Of a stretch of 64,000 bases of DNA, positions 25,805 to 34,926 are shown piece after piece. This DNA is from Bacteriovorax sp037444575. GTDB taxonomy: Bacteria > Bdellovibrionota > Bacteriovoracia > Bacteriovoracales > Bacteriovoracaceae. The translations under genes were made by a program, and so were the position numbers. Where the stretch lies: NCBI GenBank assembly GCA_037444575.1, contig JBBIME010000004.1, positions 1 through 64,000 on the forward strand, read 5' to 3'. The notes below the pieces were generated by a model. The model saw nothing but the letters and a program-made list of their open reading frames with translations, was not told the origin of the DNA and ran no database searches. Each line of letters begins with the position of its first letter. The first letter of the stretch is position 1.

Positions 25805-28135
25805 GTGAGTAATCAACGAAATGATCGCAATGATAGAACTGATCAAGAAGAAAAAAAACAACAGGCCCTTAACTATCACTCTGAAGGCCGCCCGGGAAAA
25901 ATCGAAGTCATTTCGACTAAACCTGCACTAACATCAATGGATTTATCTAAAGCCTACACTCCAGGGGTTGCCTGGCCATGCTTAGATATCGCCAAAGATC
26001 CAGAACTCGCTTACAAATATACAGCTAAGGGAAACCTGGTTGCTGTTATCTCAAATGGTACAGCTGTTCTTGGTCTTGGAAACATTGGAGCGCTTGCTGG
26101 AAAACCAGTAATGGAAGGGAAAGGACTTCTCTTTAAACGATTTGCTGATATCGATGTTTTCGACATCGAGGTGAATGAAGATACCGTTGAAGGAATGGTT
26201 AAAATCGTCTCTGCACTCGAACCAACATTTGGTGGAGTGAACCTAGAAGATATTAAAGCACCAGAGTGTTTTGAAATTGAGAGACAGCTCATTGAAAAAA
26301 TGAATATCCCTGTTTTCCATGATGACCAACACGGAACGGCCATTATCGCTTCTGCTGCATTCTTAAATGCACTAGAGATTACAGGAAGAGATATTAAGAA
26401 AACAAAAGTTGCTGTTTCAGGAGCTGGAGCTGCCGCTATTTCATGTTCTAGATTATTTTTTGAACTTGGACTTCCAAAAGAAAATTTAATCATGTGCGAC
26501 TCTAACGGAGCGATCTACAAAGGTCGTACCGCTGGAATGAACAAATACAAAGAAGACTTTGCAGTTGATACAAAGGCCAGAACTCTTGCAGATGCTATGG
26601 TTGGAGTAGATGTCGTTGTAGGTTGTTCAGCTCGTGGATTGATTTCTCAAGACATGGTGAAAACTATGGCAAAAAATCCAATCATCTTTGCGATGGCAAA
26701 CCCAGATCCAGAAATTTACCCACATGAAGTTCATGCGGTAAGAACTGATGCGATCATGGCAACAGGAAGATCTGATTTTCCAAATCAAGTTAACAACGTT
26801 TTAGGTTTCCCTTTTATTTTCCGGGGAGCTCTTGATGTTCGCGCGAAAAAAATCAACATTGAGATGAAACTTGCTGCAGTTAAGGCCCTTGCGGAACTTG
26901 CCAAGGAAGAAATTCCTGAAGAAGTTAAGATGGCCTACGGTGGAGAAGATTTTAAATTCGGTGTGAATTATCTTATTCCAAAACCATTTGATCCGCGCGT
27001 TCTTACTCGCGTAACTCCTGCTGTTGCAAAAGCAGCTATGGATTCTGGTGTAGCAAGAGTTAATATTGAAGATCTTCATGCATACGCACGATCACTTGAA
27101 GGAAGAATGGGCAACACTGCTCAATTCATGAAGTCCCTTCGCGATCGCCTTGAAACTCACGTTATTAAACGTGGATCAAAAATTAAAATCGTTTTTGCAG
27201 AAGGAACAAACACTCGCATTCTTCAAGCCGTTAAACAATTGGTTGAAGAAGATAAGATCGAACCAATTCTACTTGGAAGAAAGAAAGCTATTCATAAAAA
27301 AATGGATCTGCTTGGATTGGAAAAACTTAAAGACGAAGTTAAAACTGTTAATCCAAGAAAGCATGAAAAGTTTGAAGACTACGTACGCATGTACTCTAAA
27401 GAGCGACAAAGAAGTGGCGTTTCGATTTACCACGCCGAAGAGTTAATGAGTCATCAGAATTACTTTGGCTCGATGATGGTAAAACACGGATTGGCCGATG
27501 CTGTAATCGCAGGACCAACTTTAAACTACGCTGATTGCTTCCCACCTTTGATGCATGTACTAGGAACACAGGAAAAGAAAAGTGCCGCTGGTATCTTCAT
27601 CATGACTTTCAAAAACCGCGTTCTCTTCTTTGCTGACTGTGCGGTTCAAATTGAGCCAAATGAAGATCAACTTTGTGAGATCGCCGCAGGCACAGCAGAT
27701 CTTTTCAGAAAACTAATGAAAAGAGAGCCTCGTATTGCTTTCCTAAGCTACTCAAACTTCGGATCAAATACTCACGAAAAGGCCCTTAAAGTTAAGCGCG
27801 CCGTAGAGCTTACAAAAACTCGCTATCCAAACTTAATTGTAGACGGTGAAGTGCAAGCAGATGTTGCCGTTAATAAAAACCTATTGGATAAGCTATTTAG
27901 CTTCTCCACACTTGATGGCCCAACTGACGTGCTTATTTTCCCAGAATTGAACTCTGCTAATATCAGCTACAAGTTGCTTGCTCAGCTGGCAAATGCTAAT
28001 GCCATCGGACCAATTCTTGTGCCAATGAATCATTCGGCAAACATCATTCCAAGAACAGCAAGTGTGACAGAAATTGTTAACATGTGCGTTTTATCAGCTC
28101 TTCTATCTGATAAAAAATTGAGTGCAAGGGAGTAA
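25805..28135 (+). CDS. maeB: Malic enzyme with phosphotransacetylase-like domain
   Basis: 776 aa. Residues ~20-430 are a malic enzyme (Tyr in AYTPGVAWPC, HDDQHGTAII metal and substrate site, NAD(P)-binding GAGAAAISC); residues ~445-776 resemble phosphate acetyltransferase and in this family act as a regulatory module binding acetyl-CoA. The reaction is oxidative decarboxylation of malate to pyruvate with NADPH. GTG at 25805 is chosen because AAAGGA lies 6 bases upstream; the TTG at 25799 would abut that site. ridA follows by 2 bases. Confidence 0.94.
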   Translation: MSNQRNDRNDRTDQEEKKQQALNYHSEGRPGKIEVISTKPALTSMDLSKAYTPGVAWPCLDIAKDPELAYKYTAKGNLVAVISNGTAVLGLGNIGALAGKPVMEGKGLLFKRFADIDVFDIEVNEDTVEGMVKIVSALEPTFGGVNLEDIKAPECFEIERQLIEKMNIPVFHDDQHGTAIIASAAFLNALEITGRDIKKTKVAVSGAGAAAISCSRLFFELGLPKENLIMCDSNGAIYKGRTAGMNKYKEDFAVDTKARTLADAMVGVDVVVGCSARGLISQDMVKTMAKNPIIFAMANPDPEIYPHEVHAVRTDAIMATGRSDFPNQVNNVLGFPFIFRGALDVRAKKINIEMKLAAVKALAELAKEEIPEEVKMAYGGEDFKFGVNYLIPKPFDPRVLTRVTPAVAKAAMDSGVARVNIEDLHAYARSLEGRMGNTAQFMKSLRDRLETHVIKRGSKIKIVFAEGTNTRILQAVKQLVEEDKIEPILLGRKKAIHKKMDLLGLEKLKDEVKTVNPRKHEKFEDYVRMYSKERQRSGVSIYHAEELMSHQNYFGSMMVKHGLADAVIAGPTLNYADCFPPLMHVLGTQEKKSAAGIFIMTFKNRVLFFADCAVQIEPNEDQLCEIAAGTADLFRKLMKREPRIAFLSYSNFGSNTHEKALKVKRAVELTKTRYPNLIVDGEVQADVAVNKNLLDKLFSFSTLDGPTDVLIFPELNSANISYKLLAQLANANAIGPILVPMNHSANIIPRTASVTEIVNMCVLSALLSDKKLSARE

Positions 28136-28137
28136 TT

Positions 28138-28515
28138 ATGACAAAAACAATCGTAAAAACAGATAATGCGCCAGCAGCAGTTGGAACCTACTCTCAAGGG
28201 GTAGGCGTAAATGGAACTTTTTATTTCTCGGGACAGATTGGGATTGATCCAAAAACTAATAACCTCCTCGATGGGTTTTCTGCTCAACTTAGTCAGATCA
28301 TGAAAAACATCGACGGATTACTTGGCTCTCAAGGCCTCAGTCGCGAAAATATCGTTAAAACGTCTATTTTTCTAACTGACTTAAATAATTTTGCCGAAGT
28401 GAACCAAGCTTATGTAGAATTTTTTAAAGAACCCTATCCAGCAAGAAGTACTGTTGAAGTTTCAAAGCTTCCAAAAGGCAGCCTTGTTGAGATTGAAGTA
28501 ATTGCAGTAAAATAA
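28138..28515 (+). CDS. ridA: RidA-family enamine/imine deaminase
   Basis: 125 aa, normal length. YSQGVGVNGTFYFSGQIGID at the N-terminus, the active-site Arg in YPARSTVEV and the closing GSLVEIEVIAVK are RidA/YjgF hallmarks. It hydrolyses reactive 2-aminoacrylate-type enamines formed by PLP enzymes. It is 2 bases after maeB and directly abuts the next gene, so it is in the same operon. Confidence 0.94.
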   Translation: MTKTIVKTDNAPAAVGTYSQGVGVNGTFYFSGQIGIDPKTNNLLDGFSAQLSQIMKNIDGLLGSQGLSRENIVKTSIFLTDLNNFAEVNQAYVEFFKEPYPARSTVEVSKLPKGSLVEIEVIAVK

Positions 28516-29172
28516 ATGATCATAAAAAGTAAGTACGTTTTCGAATCTAAAGCAACCAAGATGTATCGGCACTTCCAGGGAGTGCTGCTCATCTTGCTTT
28601 CAATTTTCTTAACGTACTCTTTTGTTTGCTCCATTCTTCTTCTTGATGCAAGAAATGAAACGAAGAATGCTAAGACCAGTTTTGTGAACTCTCCACCGGA
28701 TCTAATTGTCGTTTTCACTGGAGACTCAGGTCGGATTGAATACGCTGTAAAAAAAGCGCAGGAATTTAAACAGCCAAATGTTTTTATTTCTGGAGTCTAT
28801 GAAAAAAATTCAGTTAAAACTCTCATGAATCCAATCAATCCGCAGGCAGCAGAATCCGAACACATAGAGATAGATTATACGGCAAGAAATACAGTCGAAA
28901 ATGTTATCTCTACCTTGAAATATTTGAGAAACAATCGGGGTCTTGAAAAAATCCTTATCATCTCCAGTGACTATCACATTATGAGAATTAAGCAGATTCT
29001 CAATACTCTTGTTCGCGAAGACGACAAGTTCACTTTCTACTTCTCAGCTGTTCCATCAAACTATCTTCACTTTAGAAACATTAAACTTCTTTATATCGAA
29101 ACTTTTAAATTGGTTCGAACAAAATTATTCTTAATGTTCTGGGATCAGAAATCACCAATCGATGTTTCTTGA
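28516..29172 (+). CDS. DUF218 (YdcF/SanA/ElyC-like) membrane protein
   Basis: 218 aa. An N-terminal membrane segment (~22-42), then a domain beginning PDLIVVFTGDSGRIEYA, with the conserved YTARNTVENV and ILIISSDYHIMR motifs of the DUF218 family. Members are linked to envelope polysaccharide or permeability; catalytic function is not settled. It abuts ridA and is the last gene of the maeB operon, convergent with rel across 10 bases. Confidence 0.82.
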   Translation: MIIKSKYVFESKATKMYRHFQGVLLILLSIFLTYSFVCSILLLDARNETKNAKTSFVNSPPDLIVVFTGDSGRIEYAVKKAQEFKQPNVFISGVYEKNSVKTLMNPINPQAAESEHIEIDYTARNTVENVISTLKYLRNNRGLEKILIISSDYHIMRIKQILNTLVREDDKFTFYFSAVPSNYLHFRNIKLLYIETFKLVRTKLFLMFWDQKSPIDVS

Positions 29173-29182
29173 TGACTAGAGC

Positions 29183-31387
29183 TTAAACTCTCGTTACCGA
29201 AATAACTTCTTCAAGCGATTCGATGCTGCTAATAGTTTTTAAAAGTTCACTGTAATCTTTGACTTCAATTTCAAAGATAAAGCTTCCTTTTCTATCTGGC
29301 ATCGACTTGGCCATGGCACTTCTAATGTTGATTCCACTATTATTGATAGTTTTAGAAATGAGTGAGAGGATCCCTGGCTTATCTTGAGTCATCACTCGCA
29401 CGCTTACAGGGTGAGTGAAGTTGAATCCTTTGTTCCAAGAGACTTTGATCGTTCTAAGAAGAGTTTCCGCGTCGACTCTGTTGCAATCACCCTTATGAAC
29501 AGTAATCCCGCGTCCTCGAGTAATAAAACCAACAATGCTATCACCAGGAATCGGATTGCAACATTTTGCCATACGAACCATAACATCACTCATACCATCA
29601 ACGATAACAGCGTTATCAGAGTGAGTTTTCTTACGAACATTTTCGGTCATCTGATTAGAATAAGATTCTATTTCAGAAATCTTTTCTTCTATTTCAGGAA
29701 CTTCTTGTTTCGCTGCTAGATCTTTTAGCGATGGAAGATTTTCGATAACTTGTTTTGCGGTAAATTTTCCGGAACCGACTTGAACGCAAAGTTCTTCTTC
29801 GTCGATGATATGGAACTCATCAAAAAATTCTTTGAATTCATTATTCTTTTTGAGCGCTTTTATACTTGTCCCAAAAATCTTGAAGGCCTTTTCAAGAATT
29901 TCTCGCCCAAGTTCTCTATTTTCATCTCTCTCAACTTTAAGAAGCCACTGCTTAATTTTACTGCGGGCCTTAGAGCTCTTGGCAATATTGAGCCAGTCCT
30001 TAGAAGGAGATTGAGTTTTACTTGTTAAAATTTCTATCGTGTCGCCAGATTTAAGAACATGGCGAAGAGGAACGATCTTTCCGTTAATCTTGGCGCCAAC
30101 ACAATGATGTCCGATTTCGGTGTGAATCTCATAAGCAAAATCCAGAGGAGTTGCGCCATATTTAAGCTCGCGCACATCTCCTTTTGGCGTAAAAATAAAA
30201 ACACCATCGAGGTCGAGATCATTTTTGATCACGTCTAAAAATTCGCGGTTATTATCTGTGTTCTTGTTGTACTCAAGTAGCTCTTGAACCCAATCAAGTT
30301 TAGGTGCTGACTTACCAGCAAGTCCTTCTTTGTATTTCCAGTGAGCAGCAACCCCTGCTTCTGCGACTTCATCCATCTCATTTGTTCTGATTTGAATTTC
30401 AATTCTCTCTGCACGAGGACCAATAACAGCTGTATGAAGAGATTGGTAATTGTTTACTTTAGGAATGGCAATGTAATCTTTAAAACGTCCAGGTATTGGC
30501 GTAAAAGATGAGTGAATAATCCCCAAGGCCTTGTAGCACTCAGTGATGTTTGAAACTATTATACGAAAAGCAAGTAGATCCTGAACCTGTTCAAAATCAA
30601 CTCCACGAGAGGTCATTTTTTTATAGATTGAATAGAAATGTTTTGGGCGCCCCTTAACTTCAGCATGGAGCGAATACTCTAAAAGCTTTTCTTTTATTGT
30701 TGCGATTACTTCTCTGATGTAATTGTCGCGCTCAGATTTTTTCATCGAAACTTTCTCTGCCAGGCGATAATAAATCTCCGGTTTCAAAAAGCGTAAGCAT
30801 AAATCTTCGAGTTCAGACTTAACAGAGTTAATCCCCAAGCGACTTGCCAGAGGAACGTAGATATCAAGAGTTTCTTGAGCGATCTTTTTTTGTTTTTCGT
30901 CAGAGACGTATTGAAGTGTACGCATGTTATGCATGCGATCGGCAAGTTTTACGATAATAACACGTAAATCTTTCGCCATTGCAACAACCATTTTTCTGAA
31001 GTTTTCAATTTGCGATTCTTCTTTGGTTTTAAATTTGATTTTAGAAATTTTAGTAAGACCAACGACTAGATCAGCGACACCCTGATTAAATTCTTTTTCA
31101 ATTTCCTGCGGGCTGATATTGCAATCTTCGACTACATCATGAAGAAGACCGGCCATGATCGTGTCTAGATCCATATGCAAACGAACTAAAGTAGCAGCTA
31201 CATTTATTGGATGGATAATATAATCTTCACCAGAGCTTCTCTTTTGTCCGGCGTGAGCTTTTTCCGCAAACAGGTATGCTTTTCTAAGCATAGCAAAATT
31301 AGCGTCGGGGTAATAGGCCTCAACCCTTCTCACTAGGTCATCAATTGTAAGATCTCTTTCATGAGAAAAGTCTAAGTTCTGATACAT
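29183..31387 (-). CDS. relA/spoT: Bifunctional (p)ppGpp synthetase/hydrolase
   Basis: About 734 aa. Order: HD hydrolase domain with LLHDVVED (~83-90), synthetase domain with GRPKHFYSIYKKM and YQSLHTAVIG, TGS domain (VFIFTPKGDVREL), the ZFD/CC region with CCNPIPGD, and a C-terminal ACT domain. An intact HD motif implies hydrolysis as well as synthesis, so it is probably the only long Rel enzyme. ATG 31387 is preferred over TTG 31393. It is 15 bases after gmk, which makes the GTP/ppGpp precursor GDP, a common pairing. Confidence 0.95.
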   Translation of the reverse strand: MYQNLDFSHERDLTIDDLVRRVEAYYPDANFAMLRKAYLFAEKAHAGQKRSSGEDYIIHPINVAATLVRLHMDLDTIMAGLLHDVVEDCNISPQEIEKEFNQGVADLVVGLTKISKIKFKTKEESQIENFRKMVVAMAKDLRVIIVKLADRMHNMRTLQYVSDEKQKKIAQETLDIYVPLASRLGINSVKSELEDLCLRFLKPEIYYRLAEKVSMKKSERDNYIREVIATIKEKLLEYSLHAEVKGRPKHFYSIYKKMTSRGVDFEQVQDLLAFRIIVSNITECYKALGIIHSSFTPIPGRFKDYIAIPKVNNYQSLHTAVIGPRAERIEIQIRTNEMDEVAEAGVAAHWKYKEGLAGKSAPKLDWVQELLEYNKNTDNNREFLDVIKNDLDLDGVFIFTPKGDVRELKYGATPLDFAYEIHTEIGHHCVGAKINGKIVPLRHVLKSGDTIEILTSKTQSPSKDWLNIAKSSKARSKIKQWLLKVERDENRELGREILEKAFKIFGTSIKALKKNNEFKEFFDEFHIIDEEELCVQVGSGKFTAKQVIENLPSLKDLAAKQEVPEIEEKISEIESYSNQMTENVRKKTHSDNAVIVDGMSDVMVRMAKCCNPIPGDSIVGFITRGRGITVHKGDCNRVDAETLLRTIKVSWNKGFNFTHPVSVRVMTQDKPGILSLISKTINNSGINIRSAMAKSMPDRKGSFIFEIEVKDYSELLKTISSIESLEEVISVTRV

Positions 31388-31402
31388 TCCCAACTCTTGG
31401 TA

Positions 31403-31999
31403 TTATTCTTCTAAAATCTTTGCAGTAATTTCAGAAAGGCTTTTGTAGGCCTGCTCGATATCATCGTTATAAATTAAATAGTCAAAATCGTTTTTTCTTA
31501 AAAGTTCTTTTCGGGCATTCGTCAACCGAATGTTTATTACATGGGTATCTTCGGTTCCTCTGTTTCTTAGACGCTTTTCGAGTTCTTCGACTGAAGGAGG
31601 AGAGATGAAAATAACATTGGCCTTTGTTCCAAAATAATTTTTCATGGAATCCGTGCCCTGAACATCGAGATCAAAAAGCAAATGCTGTCCTTCTTCTAAG
31701 CAACTTTCAACAAAGTGTTTTGAAGTGCCGTAAAAATTTCCATGAACTTCGGCCCATTCTAAAAAATCATTTGCTTCTTTTTTAGAAAGAAATTCTTCAC
31801 GGGAAACAAAGAAATAACTTTTGCCATGAACTTCGCCATTGCGAATTGGTCTAGTTGTGTAAGATACAGATTCGACCAAAGAAGGAAAATCCTCTTTTAG
31901 TCTCTTAATCATTGTTGATTTCCCCGTACCAGACGGAGCGACAATGACAATCAATTTACCGGCCTTATTTTTCTTACTCAATATTGAGTCCTTGCTCAC
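31403..31999 (-). CDS. gmk: Guanylate kinase
   Basis: 198 aa. Phosphorylates GMP to GDP. P-loop APSGTGKST, GMP-binding SVSYTTRPIRNGEVHGKSY and LFDLDVQGT are intact. The start is uncertain: GTG at 31999 overlaps yicC by 26 bases, while TTG at 31981 has AAGGA 7 bases upstream and would shorten the protein by six residues. Middle gene of yicC-gmk-rel. Confidence 0.95.
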   Translation of the reverse strand: MSKDSILSKKNKAGKLIVIVAPSGTGKSTMIKRLKEDFPSLVESVSYTTRPIRNGEVHGKSYFFVSREEFLSKKEANDFLEWAEVHGNFYGTSKHFVESCLEEGQHLLFDLDVQGTDSMKNYFGTKANVIFISPPSVEELEKRLRNRGTEDTHVINIRLTNARKELLRKNDFDYLIYNDDIEQAYKSLSEITAKILEE

Positions 32000-32849
32000 G
32001 CATTTTTTCCAATTGGACTTTCATCTGCACGACAGAATCCGAGATCTCCTTCATAGTTGACTTAGATCCCATGGTATTTGTTTCTCGCCCCAGTTCCTGG
32101 ATTAAAAAATCAATCTGTCTTCCCACTTCATTACTTGATTTTAAAAGATTTTGAAATTTTTCCAAGTGGGCATGAACGCGATTTATTTCTTCATGAATGT
32201 CTATTTTTTCTAAATAAAAAATCACTTCTTGCAGAAGTCTGCTTTGTTCGACATCTATAAGCTTCTTATAGTCGTCCACGCGTTTTTTTAATTTCTCTTC
32301 CACGTTGGCCTTAAAGTGCTCAGCATTTTTTTCAATCACAGCAAAGTGCATTTTGTAATTGTCCAAATGCTTTCCTAAAACGGCTATAAGCTTTTCACCT
32401 TCGGCTTGGCGTGATTTCTTAAGTTCAGTAAGTGCCCCTTTGAAAGCTTTGTGTGCTAAATCAGTGAGCTCAGTTTGATTTTCTTCATCTTGCTCAATCA
32501 TAAATTCAGAGCGCAGAAAATCAGTCATATTTACTTTTGGCTCAAGTCCATTGCTCTTTAAGATAGGAGCAATCTTTGAAACAAACTCTGAAATTTTAGT
32601 TGCATCTAAATCATCAAACCGGCTTTTATTCGCAGCAGTTTTTACATTGATATAGACATCAAAAGTTCCGCGAGTAAAAAATTCGTTCAATTCTTTTTTT
32701 AATTCAATTTCAAGAGCACTCAAACTTCCAGGCATCTTAAAACGAACATCTTTGAAACGATTATTAACACTTTTTACTTCAACTGAAACAACATATTTAT
32801 CAGATTGAGCACTCGCTTCTCCGAAGCCTGTCATTGACTCTGCTGGCAT
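31974..32849 (-). CDS. yicC: YicC-family endoribonuclease
   Basis: 291 aa, normal length. It opens with SMTGFGEAS and closes with GRETNTMGSKS and the VQMKVQLEKMREQGLNIE segment, both diagnostic of YicC/YloC. The family cleaves single-stranded RNA and assists RNA decay. GGGGA precedes the ATG. First gene of the yicC-gmk-rel operon, a gene order widespread in bacteria. Confidence 0.93.
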   Translation of the reverse strand: MPAESMTGFGEASAQSDKYVVSVEVKSVNNRFKDVRFKMPGSLSALEIELKKELNEFFTRGTFDVYINVKTAANKSRFDDLDATKISEFVSKIAPILKSNGLEPKVNMTDFLRSEFMIEQDEENQTELTDLAHKAFKGALTELKKSRQAEGEKLIAVLGKHLDNYKMHFAVIEKNAEHFKANVEEKLKKRVDDYKKLIDVEQSRLLQEVIFYLEKIDIHEEINRVHAHLEKFQNLLKSSNEVGRQIDFLIQELGRETNTMGSKSTMKEISDSVVQMKVQLEKMREQGLNIE

Positions 32850-32896
32850 TGTAATATCCCCTTTAAAATCTTTGCCCGAGAATATTACTTTTTGAT

Positions 32897-33559
32897 TTAG
32901 AGATCAAGGGCCCAGCCTTGAACTGTGCCAGCTTCAAAATAAATTTGTTTCACACTTCCGTCTTCGACAAATGACCATCTCTCATTTTGATTTTTTGGAT
33001 TACCTGCAATTTCAACACGAGACGGTTTTCCCCATGCCTGAACGACTTGTCCTTTATTCATTCCAAGGTAAAGTTCCTTGCTGCGGATAGAGTGCTTTTG
33101 GGCCATGTCCTGCCCTCTAGTCTGGTCATCCTGCATATCTTGCTTCTTAACTTTGATATATTCACCTCTTTCACTTAGGGAAAGGCTTAAATAATAGAGT
33201 TTATCCGAATCTGTAGGGAGATATTTCTTATCTTTGCTATACTGCTCCAAATACTGTTCCGGGATATCTGCCTCTTTCTGCTCTAACTCATGCTTGAGAG
33301 ATTCTTCTTCTTGAAGCTTTTGCTTACTACGCTCACTGGCCGGAGTACGCTTTTTGATTTCTTCTTTGCTACGATAAGCTTCCCCGCTATCTCCGCTAAC
33401 AACCGGAAAGTCTTTTCCTGCTACAAAGTATGGGTCGCTCTCTCTATTCATTTCTTCTATATAACTTCTATCAGGCAAAAACCCTGAACAACCTGTTGTG
33501 AGCATCAAACTCGCTGCAAACAGGATTCCTACAGTTACTCTTTTATTATTTAGCTTCAT
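32897..33559 (-). CDS. Lipoprotein with C-terminal BamE/SmpA-like domain
   Basis: 220 aa. Lipobox LTTGC with Cys24 after a hydrophobic signal. Residues ~65-150 are charged and helical (probable coiled coil: KKRTPASERSKQKLQEEESL). The last ~60 residues (ELYLGMNKGQVVQAWGKPSR ... GTVQGWALDL) match the fold of SmpA/OmlA/BamE-type domains, where G-M-x-x-x-x-V is the start of the first helix. The role in the envelope is inferred, not shown. Preceded by a structured leader. Confidence 0.75.
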   Translation of the reverse strand: MKLNNKRVTVGILFAASLMLTTGCSGFLPDRSYIEEMNRESDPYFVAGKDFPVVSGDSGEAYRSKEEIKKRTPASERSKQKLQEEESLKHELEQKEADIPEQYLEQYSKDKKYLPTDSDKLYYLSLSLSERGEYIKVKKQDMQDDQTRGQDMAQKHSIRSKELYLGMNKGQVVQAWGKPSRVEIAGNPKNQNERWSFVEDGSVKQIYFEAGTVQGWALDL

Positions 33560-33565
33560 AAATCA

Positions 33566-33629
33566 CTCCCAAGAACTAACTTCTCCCAGACCTCCTCGGG
33601 AGATATGCCGTCCAAGCTAAACTTGGGCC
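33566..33629 (-). promoter_or_regulatory. Structured 5' leader with competing hairpins
   Basis: On the - strand: CCAAG/CTTGG hairpin (33612-33626), then TCTCCC/GGGAGA hairpin (33582-33603) with GAGGAGG in its 10-base loop, then CTTGGGAG next to the start codon (33566-33573). The CCCAAG of the first hairpin could instead pair with CTTGGG at the ribosome site, so two exclusive folds are possible. No known riboswitch class is recognised. Confidence 0.45.
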
Positions 33630-33747
33630 AAGAGTAAAATAGGAAGAGGCAAGTTTTTCCAATTTTGCCGGACCAAATTACTCAGGCATAAATAGATTTT
33701 AAATATCTGACAAATTCATCCGATAAAAGATTAAGGAGCAATGACTA

Positions 33748-34926
33748 GTGAACTTTTTAATTAAGATTGAAGATGCAATTAATCGATTCATAGAAAAACT
33801 TTTAGAAAAACTAGAAGCAAATACACCTGCATTCGTTTATTCTCTGATCCATTTTTTGAGACACTTGCCTGAAACTCTAAAAAAAATATCTCACATTTAT
33901 ATGTCTAAAGTGCGTATCATGTGCCTGAAGTGTATTGGATACACAGAACATTATACGACAATGATCCGCGGATACTTTATAAGTCTTAATTTATATCTTC
34001 GATCTGAAGAATTTAAAAAGGCCGATAAGACAAAACTTCTATTGGCACCATTTCGATACGCCAAGACCTATCCCTTATATGCACTCTCCTCTGTTGTTGC
34101 TCTTTTCTTTTTAGTTGGAGCAGGAACGATCATCTTTAAAAACACTGAGAAAATTATCGTTGGAACCAGCGCTTTAAGAAAACCAGCTTCATTCGAGGCA
34201 CCTAAAGAAGATGTGTTCATTGAATTTAAAAATCGTAAGTTTGAAGTTAAAGGTGGTGCTTCTGCCGGTGGACATGAGGGCGGCAAAGAAGGCGGTAAAG
34301 AAGGTGGTAAAGAAGCGGCCAGTGAAGAACACGAACAAGAACTTTTTCTGAATGTTACAATTGAAGCACATAATGAAAAAGAAAAAATATTTTTAGAAGA
34401 AATGGAAGAGATGCTTGATGATAATCTTGAAGCATTAGATCTTCCGGTTGCTCAATTGCCACTCGATCCTAAAAGTCAAAAAAAGATTGAAGAGCTAATG
34501 GTTAAATCTTTAAATGAAGATTTCAAACACATTGGTCATGAGAATCCAATTAAGGCCATCAGTATTAAACAAGTGCTTGCGGCTCGCCCGAGCTACTATC
34601 GCCAAGCAGAAAGAATGTTAACAATAGAAGATATCAATCTCCAGCTATTCCTGGAAGACACCCATAGAAATAGACAAGCATGGATTGATTTTTCTATCCT
34701 TGCTTCTAATCGCAATGTCATACTTTACTTAAAAGAACATGACGTTGAACTAAAAGATCATCTCTCTACTAACGTTGAGCCAATCATCCCTCAACTTCCA
34801 GTGGAAGATGAAGGACGACTGATTATCAAAGACAAACTAAAATCAGAAATTAATCAATTTCTTGAAAAAAATAAAATCGAAGGAAATGTTTTAGAGATTT
34901 ATATCGACTATCTCATTGTGTCTTAA
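33748..34926 (+). CDS. FliL-like membrane protein with long N-terminal extension
   Basis: 392 aa. Residues 1-100 are helical and cytoplasmic, ~108-130 a membrane helix (LYALSSVVALFFLVGAGTII), ~170-195 a Gly/Lys/Glu tandem linker (GGKEGGKEGGKE, a 12-base DNA repeat), and ~195-392 a periplasmic domain. Its end (VEDEGRLIIKDKLKSEINQF ... VLEIYIDYLIV) closely follows the FliL pattern of a Gly-R-x-x-L-K-x-x-L-x-x-x-I-N helix and a final strand. FliL proteins stabilise flagellar stators. GTG start with AAGGAG 9 bases upstream. No other flagellar gene nearby. Confidence 0.55.
   Translation: MNFLIKIEDAINRFIEKLLEKLEANTPAFVYSLIHFLRHLPETLKKISHIYMSKVRIMCLKCIGYTEHYTTMIRGYFISLNLYLRSEEFKKADKTKLLLAPFRYAKTYPLYALSSVVALFFLVGAGTIIFKNTEKIIVGTSALRKPASFEAPKEDVFIEFKNRKFEVKGGASAGGHEGGKEGGKEGGKEAASEEHEQELFLNVTIEAHNEKEKIFLEEMEEMLDDNLEALDLPVAQLPLDPKSQKKIEELMVKSLNEDFKHIGHENPIKAISIKQVLAARPSYYRQAERMLTIEDINLQLFLEDTHRNRQAWIDFSILASNRNVILYLKEHDVELKDHLSTNVEPIIPQLPVEDEGRLIIKDKLKSEINQFLEKNKIEGNVLEIYIDYLIVS

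Noticed and set aside
29384..30423. Several open frames inside the rel gene
   Set aside because: All are antisense or out-of-frame shadows of a fully conserved coding gene.
33741..33764. Seven-codon ATG frame overlapping the GTG start of the FliL-like gene
   Set aside because: The AAGGAG is only 2 bases from this ATG, too close for initiation, while spacing to the GTG at 33748 is good; probably chance.
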